A stretch of 32,683 nt of DNA from Lactobacillus kullabergensis (GTDB lineage: Bacteria; Bacillota; Bacilli; Lactobacillales; Lactobacillaceae), in assembly GCF_000967195.1 (NCBI RefSeq), contig NZ_KQ033871.1, positions 1,453,920-1,486,602 on the forward strand, given 5' to 3'. Position numbers and translations under genes: made by a program. Below the pieces are notes generated by a model. The model was not told the origin of the DNA, made no database searches, and worked only from the letters and a program-made list of their open reading frames with translations. This document shows positions 26,989 to 32,683 of this stretch, in pieces (position 1 is the first letter of the stretch; each line of letters begins with the position of its first letter).

Positions 26989-27903
26989 TCATTTACCAAC
27001 TTTAATATCTTTTGCATAAGGAATTGAGGGCTGAGCACCATATTTTTGCACAGTAATTGATGAAGCTTTATTAGCAAAAAGAACTGCATCTTTTAAGTTA
27101 GACAAATCTGGCTGCAATATACTGGTCATTGCGCCAATAAAAGTATCGCCAGCTGCTGTAGTATCAACAGCCTTGACTTTAAAAGCTGGGACCAGTTCTC
27201 TTTGATTTTGATAGTCGTAAAATGCTCCTTTAGCACCGATTGTAATAATAACCGTTTTTACGCCCTGATCATGAAGCTTAGAAGCAGCCATTTGCGCAGT
27301 TTTTTCATCAGTCACCTTAATTCCAGTGATGGTTTCAGCTTCTGTTTCATTTGGGGTAATGATATCAGTAAGCTTTAACAAGTCAGCAGGGATTTTAGCC
27401 ATTCCAGGAGCTGGATTCAAAATTGTTTTTACCCCCGCCTCATGAGCGATTTCGAAACCTTTAATTGTTGCTGCAAGTGGGGTCTCAAATTGTGCGATAA
27501 GAAAGTCAGAATCTTTAATCAAATCCTGATTCTGCTCAACTTCAGCTGGTCCAAAAGCATAATTTGCACCTGCATAAATAGTAATTGAATTCTGACCATT
27601 ATCATCTACTGTAATAAATGCTTGTCCGGTTGATTCTTTTTTAGCTGTGATAATACCTTGGGTATTAATGCCTTCTCTCTTAAGTGAGCCCAGCATCTCT
27701 TTTCCCGGTGCATCATCACCTACACCACCGATAAAGCTAACTTCACATCCTGACCTTGCCGCAGCAACTGCTTGATTTGCGCCTTTTCCACCCGCGGCTG
27801 AATAATGTTCTGACGCATGAATAGTTTCACCTGGTCTGGCCATTTGTTTAACGCGTAAATTAGTATCTAAATTAATACTGCCAATAACTGTAACTTTATT
27901 CAT
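26989..27903 (-). CDS. rbsK: Ribokinase (PfkB family)
   Basis: 304 residues. It phosphorylates ribose to ribose 5-phosphate. GSINLDTNLRV, the sugar-binding AAGGKGANQAVAAARSG (37-51) and the C-terminal DTTAAGDTFIGA (247-258) with catalytic Asp253 are intact and fit ribokinase better than fructokinase. ATG at 27903; the nearest binding sites (AAGAGG at 13 bases, AAAG closer) are weak. No ribose transporter, rbsD or LacI regulator is adjacent, so the ribose source (uptake elsewhere, or nucleoside breakdown) is unclear. It lies between the sugar operon terminator and the dehydrogenase gene. Confidence 0.93.
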   Translation of the reverse strand: MNKVTVIGSINLDTNLRVKQMARPGETIHASEHYSAAGGKGANQAVAAARSGCEVSFIGGVGDDAPGKEMLGSLKREGINTQGIITAKKESTGQAFITVDDNGQNSITIYAGANYAFGPAEVEQNQDLIKDSDFLIAQFETPLAATIKGFEIAHEAGVKTILNPAPGMAKIPADLLKLTDIITPNETEAETITGIKVTDEKTAQMAASKLHDQGVKTVIITIGAKGAFYDYQNQRELVPAFKVKAVDTTAAGDTFIGAMTSILQPDLSNLKDAVLFANKASSITVQKYGAQPSIPYAKDIKVGK

Positions 27904-27959
27904 TTAAACTTTAAAACCTCTTAATTAGCATAATTTTCAAATAACCTACTTCTACCAAA

Positions 27960-27999
27960 AATAATAACACATTTGAAATTACCCTCAAATGTGTTATTA
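27960..27999 (-). terminator. Terminator of the sugar operon
   Basis: Perfect 15-bp stem TAATAACACATTTGA / TCAAATGTGTTATTA with 8-nt loop, followed on minus by TTTTT. It lies 30 bases after the EIIA stop. Confidence 0.8.
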
Positions 28000-28028
28000 A
28001 TTTTATTAATGTATATCTCCTAAAATAT

Positions 28029-28499
28029 TTATTTAGGTAAAGATCCAATCTCTGTTTGTGAATTAACCTGACTCATACTAGTTTGATCCAAATCAATATT
28101 CTTGATATTTAAAATGATCACAATTACATCGGTTTCCTTGCCTGCATCTTTTGCCTGCTTATAATCGAAATTGGCAATTAACTGTCCCCTTTTGACCTTA
28201 TCACCCTTCTTTATTTTAATGTTAAAAGGGGTTCCGTTAAGCTCAACGGTGTCAATACCCATGTGAATCATTATTTCTGTTCCATTTTTACTTTCAATGC
28301 CAATAGCATGTTTGCTTGGAGCCAGCATGGTTATCACCCCCGTAATTGGAGAATAAATCTCCGTATCTGAAGGTACTACCGCAAAACCATCACCCATTTT
28401 TTTAGAAGCAAACAATTCATCATTAACTTCATCAATTGTTTTAAAAAGACCTGAACATGGGGAATAAATAGTTTCATTTCTCTTGAAAAAATTAAGCAT
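28029..28499 (-). CDS. PTS glucose-type EIIA protein
   Basis: 156 residues, a free-standing EIIA of the Crr (glucose/beta-glucoside) type. IYSPCSGLF starts the domain; His64 (SKHAIGI) and the phosphorylated His79 (IHMGIDTVELNG) form the active site. It passes phosphate from HPr to EIIB. The frame is open to 28544, but GGGAGG lies just before the ATG at 28499, matching the family N-terminus. The EIIBC of this operon lacks a fused EIIA, so this protein probably completes it. It follows the GH3 gene by 10 bases and ends the operon. Confidence 0.94.
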   Translation of the reverse strand: MLNFFKRNETIYSPCSGLFKTIDEVNDELFASKKMGDGFAVVPSDTEIYSPITGVITMLAPSKHAIGIESKNGTEIMIHMGIDTVELNGTPFNIKIKKGDKVKRGQLIANFDYKQAKDAGKETDVIVIILNIKNIDLDQTSMSQVNSQTEIGSLPK

Positions 28500-28509
28500 A
28501 TTTCCCTCC

Positions 28510-30222
28510 CTAGATATGTGTATCCCAATAAGTGCAGAATGCATTAACTGGACTCTTACCTTTAAATGGAGATTTGCCTAGCAACTTATCTACTAAAATT
28601 GCTGGAACATATTCATTTGCGGTATAAGCATTGATATAAGTTTTTACCATTGGAACATCCTGCAAGTGATATGGATTAGCGATTGAAATAAAAATAGTAG
28701 GGATTTCATGTACAAACCAAGGAACGTTATAGCCCATTGGCTTAAGCCAATTTAACCTGACGGTTGTTTGATTGCTGGCTGTTTTAACATTAGCAAAATA
28801 TATTACAGTATCAAACCTGGCTTTTAGTTCTCTGACTGATCCATTAACCATTAAATTCTTTAAATCTTCATTTTCAGGATCAAACACAGTTACATTAAAT
28901 CCTTCATCTTTCAGTTTTGATATAAAAATACTTGAAACAGGAGGTTTGCCACTAGCACTGACAACATCACCTATAACGAAAACCAGAATCTTCTTGTTTT
29001 TCTGCAATGTTAAAGGTAGAACATCTTGCTTATCTTTAACTAAAGTAATTGACTCATCTGCTAATTCTTTAGCCCATTTAACATGTTCTGGACATTTTAA
29101 AACTTTTAAAGCCTCTTTTTCAGGAACCAAAGTATTATTTCTTTGCTTTAAAAATAAGTGCAATGCTTCTTTTGTAGCTAATACTCTAGTAACAGCGTCA
29201 TTCAATCTGTCTGTTGATATTACGCCCTCGTTCACTGCATCAAGTACAAAATTAAAATCTTCTTCCAAGTCTCTGGTAAATAAAAGCATGTCACAACCAG
29301 CATTAATTGCTTGAGGCAACAGCTCTGCTCTTTTTCCTTGTGAACTAAAACCGGCCATGTTAGTAGCATCACTTGAAATCAAACCATTAAATCCTAGTTT
29401 CTCTCTTAATAAATCATGAAGCAATTCGTATGATAGAGAACCAGGATAAATATCTTCATCTTTCACATCTGGATTAAAGTATCTGGTATAAGCAGGTTGA
29501 TAAATGTGACCGGCCATCAATGTCAGTGCTCCATTATCAATCATAGCCTGGTAAATTTTGCCATATGTTTTATCCCAGTCAGAAACGCTTAGTGAGTTAA
29601 CTGATGTCAGAAGATGCTGGTCGCGATCATCAACACCATCTCCTGGGAAATGCTTAATTGCGACTGCCATACCTGAACTTTGGCATGCTTTCATATATTC
29701 CTGGGCCATTGATATGACAGTATCAGGATTATCACCGTAGGTTCTAACATTTATGATTGGGTTAGCAAAATTTTTGTTGAAATCTACTACAGGAGCAAAT
29801 GACCAATTACATCCCACAGCGCCACCTTCACGAGCAGAAATTAATCCTAAGCGGTATGCGTTCTTTTTATCATTAGAAGCCGCTACTTCAATTTGTCTGC
29901 CGTAAAAGGTCCCATCAGTACCTATGCCGTCTCCACCAGATTCAAGGTTGGCGCCAAGCAATAGCGGTATTGGGGAAACCTCCTGAATATAACGCTGCAA
30001 AGCCTGAATGCTGAAACTCTTTTGCGGACGAAACATCATGCCACCAGGCCGATAGTTCTCAATAACCTCTTTTATTTCTTGTTCGGTTGAATAATTGCCC
30101 AATAAGCAAAATAATTGGCCCACTTTTTCTCTGACTGTCATCTTAGACATGAGCAGTTTAATATTATCAATCTGCTCATCTTTCAAGTAGAATGGATTGC
30201 CCTTTAAATTTATTTCGGTCAT
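28510..30222 (-). CDS. Glycoside hydrolase family 3, NagZ-like
   Basis: 570 residues, no signal peptide, so cytoplasmic. N-terminal GH3 barrel with VGQLFCLLG near 35, KHFPG at 190-194, the Asp-x-His dyad D201-H203 (DRDQH) and nucleophile Asp285 in ISSDATNMAG. The Asp-His dyad is the mark of NagZ-type beta-N-acetylglucosaminidases, which lack the usual GH3 acid/base Glu. A C-terminal GH3-C-like domain follows (from about 390). The frame opens at TTG 30228, but AAAGGAG is 8 bases before the ATG at 30222. It sits between the EIIBC and EIIA genes, so it probably cleaves the imported disaccharide or glycoside. Confidence 0.92.
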   Translation of the reverse strand: MTEINLKGNPFYLKDEQIDNIKLLMSKMTVREKVGQLFCLLGNYSTEQEIKEVIENYRPGGMMFRPQKSFSIQALQRYIQEVSPIPLLLGANLESGGDGIGTDGTFYGRQIEVAASNDKKNAYRLGLISAREGGAVGCNWSFAPVVDFNKNFANPIINVRTYGDNPDTVISMAQEYMKACQSSGMAVAIKHFPGDGVDDRDQHLLTSVNSLSVSDWDKTYGKIYQAMIDNGALTLMAGHIYQPAYTRYFNPDVKDEDIYPGSLSYELLHDLLREKLGFNGLISSDATNMAGFSSQGKRAELLPQAINAGCDMLLFTRDLEEDFNFVLDAVNEGVISTDRLNDAVTRVLATKEALHLFLKQRNNTLVPEKEALKVLKCPEHVKWAKELADESITLVKDKQDVLPLTLQKNKKILVFVIGDVVSASGKPPVSSIFISKLKDEGFNVTVFDPENEDLKNLMVNGSVRELKARFDTVIYFANVKTASNQTTVRLNWLKPMGYNVPWFVHEIPTIFISIANPYHLQDVPMVKTYINAYTANEYVPAILVDKLLGKSPFKGKSPVNAFCTYWDTHI

Positions 30223-30239
30223 TTGCAATGCTCCTTTTC

Positions 30240-31685
30240 TTAAATATTATTTGTTTGCTTTTTTGGTTTGCAAAAAATGAGAGTTAGGCAAAATGAAATT
30301 GCCATGGAAATTAATACTACTATCACTGCACTAATAATACCGGAAAAATTAGTAGCATTAGGAGAAAGGAAGCAAGGGAAAGCAAATATACCTTGTCCAC
30401 CCATTTGATAAAATTTAACTCCCATTAACATTGCTAAAATACCACCAATAGCTGAAGAAATACAACTTATGAAAAATGGTTTCTTTAGTGGCAAAGTAAC
30501 ACCATAAATTGCCGGCTCTGTAATACCAAAAATTGCTGGGAAAATTGAAGCAATAGTATTGCGCTTTTGCTTAGTATCTTTAAGGATCAAAGCCAGTGCA
30601 CAAAGTGCTGCAAGCTGAGTAAAAGGACAGGCTATATTGGCGGCAAAAATAACATCAAATTTTTGTGTTGCTAAATTATTGAGTACTATTGGAATAATGG
30701 CATTGTGTACACCAAAGATTACTAATATTTGCCACATTCCTCCAATAAAGGCACCTAATAAGATTGGACTAAGTTTATATAACTCTTTTACAATCCAAGC
30801 AATAATATCTGACAACCAAATTGATACTGGACCAACTACTAATAAAGTTAGTGGCACAATCACCAATATGGTTATTAATGGTACAAGAAAATTCGCAACG
30901 GATGCCGGACTGATTTTTTTAGCAAAACGTTGGACATAAGATGCTGCCCAAACTGCAAGGATAATAGGAATGACAGTCGAAGTATAGTTATTTAACAAAA
31001 CAGGTATATGTAAGAAAGTTAAATAAGCCTTAGTTTGAAAAATCGTACCCGACAAAACTGTTGCTGCAGCTTTGCCTGACATTGCCTGTATCAAAGTAGG
31101 ATAAATAATTGCCGTACCAATAACAAGCGAGGTCATTTGATCAACATGAAATTTTTTACCAGCCGTAACTGCTAAAAATACTGGGAAGAAATAAAATAAT
31201 GCGTCACCAATAGCATACAAGATAATATATGTGCCATCTGTATTCTTTAAGACACCCGCTGTGGTCAAAATTGCCAGCAGTCCTTTAACCATACCGCTTG
31301 CACATAAAACTCCCAAAATTGGGACAAAGATACCAGATAAAAGGTCTACTGCTTTATCCCATAATGATTGTTTTTTATCAATTAGGTTCGCATCTTCCTT
31401 CAGGGCCTCTTCGTCAGTTACAGCTTCTCCTCCGCTAAAGTGGTAGAGGCTATTAATCTCGTCAAAAACTGATTCTACGTGCATGCCAATCACTATTTGA
31501 TATTGCCCGTTAGCCTGGATCACGTCAACTATTTCTTCGTTTCCTTTAAGGGCCTCTGTATTTGCCTTGCTTTCATCTTTTAAAACAAAGCGTAATCGGG
31601 TAAAACAGTGAATTAAAGAGACCACATTGTCCTTTCCACCCACATTTTTTACTATAAATTTACTCAATGAGGTATATTTTCCCAT
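30240..31685 (-). CDS. PTS beta-glucoside-type EIIBC permease
   Basis: 481 residues. The EIIB domain (about 1-90) has the phosphorylated Cys27 in HCFTRLRF. The EIIC channel (about 105-475) has around ten hydrophobic segments, GVHNAIIPIVLNNLA and the sugar-site motif GITEPAIYG at 387-395. It belongs to the BglP/BglF glucoside group, which imports and phosphorylates sugars, but lacks their C-terminal EIIA, supplied here by a separate gene. The ATG has AAAGGAG upstream and lies 2 bases after licT. Beta-glucoside, beta-GlcNAc disaccharide or trehalose-like substrates cannot be told apart from the sequence. Confidence 0.94.
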   Translation of the reverse strand: MGKYTSLSKFIVKNVGGKDNVVSLIHCFTRLRFVLKDESKANTEALKGNEEIVDVIQANGQYQIVIGMHVESVFDEINSLYHFSGGEAVTDEEALKEDANLIDKKQSLWDKAVDLLSGIFVPILGVLCASGMVKGLLAILTTAGVLKNTDGTYIILYAIGDALFYFFPVFLAVTAGKKFHVDQMTSLVIGTAIIYPTLIQAMSGKAAATVLSGTIFQTKAYLTFLHIPVLLNNYTSTVIPIILAVWAASYVQRFAKKISPASVANFLVPLITILVIVPLTLLVVGPVSIWLSDIIAWIVKELYKLSPILLGAFIGGMWQILVIFGVHNAIIPIVLNNLATQKFDVIFAANIACPFTQLAALCALALILKDTKQKRNTIASIFPAIFGITEPAIYGVTLPLKKPFFISCISSAIGGILAMLMGVKFYQMGGQGIFAFPCFLSPNATNFSGIISAVIVVLISMAISFCLTLIFCKPKKQTNNI

Positions 31686-31687
31686 TT

Positions 31688-32551
31688 TTATTTCTCCTTT
31701 GAGATTATGTTTTTCAACATATTGTGAATATGAAGTACTAAATAGGCGCGTTCTTCCTGATAAATGGTGATGTCAAATTTTTGAGCAAAGTCAGCACTGA
31801 GACTGTTCACACAATCTTTTTCCCTTTGATATTGTTTATCAGACAAAACAACTAGCAGAGAAGAATTAACGTCATTTTCTTTATAATCATTATCTAAAAT
31901 TCTTTGAGCAAAAAAACGAACATGAGTATCAAAGCGCTGATAATACAGTGGATCTGCTTTCTCAGCAAAATCGATCTTAAAATAATCAAAAACGTAATTC
32001 GTAACCCAATGAACTATCTCAACTACACGATAACCATTAAAATCTCCCTTATTTTCCAACTCACTGTTCACTACATGTAAAGCAATTGTGGCTGCTTCGT
32101 CTTCAGCCAAAATGCAACCAGTCATATTACGAATTAATTTGATGCCAAAAAGACCAACTTCAAACTCTTGAGGGTAAATCCTTTTTATATCTAAAATCAA
32201 TGGATTCGAAATTTTTATGCCCTTTTTAGCCTGCTCAACTGCTCTGTAAATATGATCAGTTAAAGCTACGATTAGACTTTGATTTAACTCCTGTTTTAAC
32301 TTTGATTTTGCCTTGTCAACTATGTCATTAGCAATTGCATAATATTCAATTGGTATATTAACCAACAATTTTGCCATAGCTGAGGAGATCTCTTGAGGTA
32401 ATACTGGAAAATAATATTCTATTTTGCTTTCATCAACTTCATCGCCAACATGTTTTCCGAAAGCTATTCCTCTTCCTGTAACAATTAATTCTTTACCTTT
32501 GTCATCGACTACAAAAGAAACATTATTGTTGATCCCACGCTTAATAAACAC
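31688..32551 (-). CDS. licT: BglG/LicT-family transcriptional antiterminator
   Basis: 287 residues. N-terminal CAT RNA-binding domain (about 1-57, IKRGINNNVSFVVDDKGKE) is followed by two PTS regulation domains. PRD1 has His100 (LTDHIYRA) and His159 (ALHVVNSE). PRD2 has His210 (FDTHVRFFAQR) and His274 (LVLHIHN). Such proteins bind an RNA antiterminator when sugar is present and PTS phosphorylation on PRD1 is low, letting transcription pass a leader terminator. Start is GTG at 32551 with AAAGGAGG 8 bases upstream. First gene of the licT-EIIBC-GH3-EIIA operon it is expected to control. The symbol is by family and position. Confidence 0.92.
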   Translation of the reverse strand: MFIKRGINNNVSFVVDDKGKELIVTGRGIAFGKHVGDEVDESKIEYYFPVLPQEISSAMAKLLVNIPIEYYAIANDIVDKAKSKLKQELNQSLIVALTDHIYRAVEQAKKGIKISNPLILDIKRIYPQEFEVGLFGIKLIRNMTGCILAEDEAATIALHVVNSELENKGDFNGYRVVEIVHWVTNYVFDYFKIDFAEKADPLYYQRFDTHVRFFAQRILDNDYKENDVNSSLLVVLSDKQYQREKDCVNSLSADFAQKFDITIYQEERAYLVLHIHNMLKNIISKEK

Positions 32552-32683
32552 TCAATTCTCCTCCTTTCAATAAAAAATAAAAACCTGCTTGCACACAAGA
32601 ACCAAATTGATGATTTAAATTGTGGCTCTATAATTTATCCTGTTGATGACTTATCCATGTGGTAAGCTGTTAATAGGTTTTTT
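32552..32683 (-). promoter_or_regulatory. Partial leader region of the sugar operon
   Basis: On minus the region holds GAGCC..GGTTC complementary arms (about 32598-32628). These are followed by a small CTTG-TGTG-CAAG hairpin, GCAGG and a T-rich run (TTTTTATTTTTT), which together look like a weak terminator ahead of licT. A clear antiterminator consensus (GGnTTGT...GCAGGCAAAACC) is not seen; only GGTT and AGCAGG resemble it. The promoter may lie at the window edge or beyond. Confidence 0.35.

Noticed and set aside
28772..29314. A 180-codon plus-strand frame opposite the GH3 gene.
   Set aside because: It is antisense to a well-supported enzyme, Ser/Thr/Leu-rich as expected of a shadow, and lacks start signals.
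32640..32683. DnaA-box-like sequences (TTATCCTG, TTATCCATG), suggesting a replication origin.
   Set aside because: Matches are imperfect and few, and no dnaA, dnaN or AT-rich unwinding region is nearby.

Overview
This 32.7 kb window is AT-rich Firmicutes chromosome. Gene content and order (pth-mfd-rqcP, divIC-S1-tilS-ftsH-hslO, dus-lysS, murF-cshA-acpS-alr), type B L31, an L-2-hydroxyisocaproate dehydrogenase and PTS-based sugar uptake all point to a Lactobacillus sensu stricto (delbrueckii/acidophilus lineage). The species cannot be named from sequence reading alone. Almost every gene lies on the minus strand; only two protein genes (1099-1917 and 16960-17667) are on plus.

Layout, left to right. 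(1) 1-714 is decayed DNA with no intact gene. It holds a frameshifted remnant that reads as a phage terminase small subunit, and an unidentified minus-strand remnant, next to tRNA-Pro(CGG) and tRNA-Gly(GCC). (2) 1099-1917 encodes a DUF2785 protein that converges on lysS across a bidirectional terminator. (3) 2003-16737 is the housekeeping block, transcribed right to left: pth, mfd, rqcP, divIC, an S1-domain gene, tilS, ftsH, hslO, then an ABC half-exporter and a histidine-phosphatase gene, then dus and lysS. It covers ribosome rescue, repair, division, tRNA modification and charging, and protein quality control. (4) 16960-17667 is a CBS-ACT nucleotide-sensor-like gene divergent from pth. (5) 17722-22523 carries rpmE2, murF, cshA, acpS and alr: cell wall, RNA helicase and lipid carrier activation. 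(6) 22639-25558 is a four-gene amino-acid ABC importer whose binding protein resembles the cysteine-binding CjaA family. A roughly 240-nt structured leader precedes it. (7) 25928-27903 holds an L-2-hydroxyacid dehydrogenase and a lone ribokinase. (8) 28029-32551 is a sugar operon: LicT-type antiterminator, beta-glucoside-type EIIBC, cytoplasmic NagZ-like GH3 hydrolase and a separate EIIA.

The most interesting signal is the leader of the amino-acid importer (25620-25836). It has a near-consensus promoter and a long hairpin. A terminator there has its 5' arm overlapped by one strand of an alternative 8-bp helix. A 23-codon reading frame with two Cys codons has its stop codon immediately before the other strand of that helix. 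This is the geometry of ribosome-mediated attenuation, here possibly of cysteine uptake. No T-box or other riboswitch signature known to me is visible. All structure calls are by eye and need covariance and expression tests.
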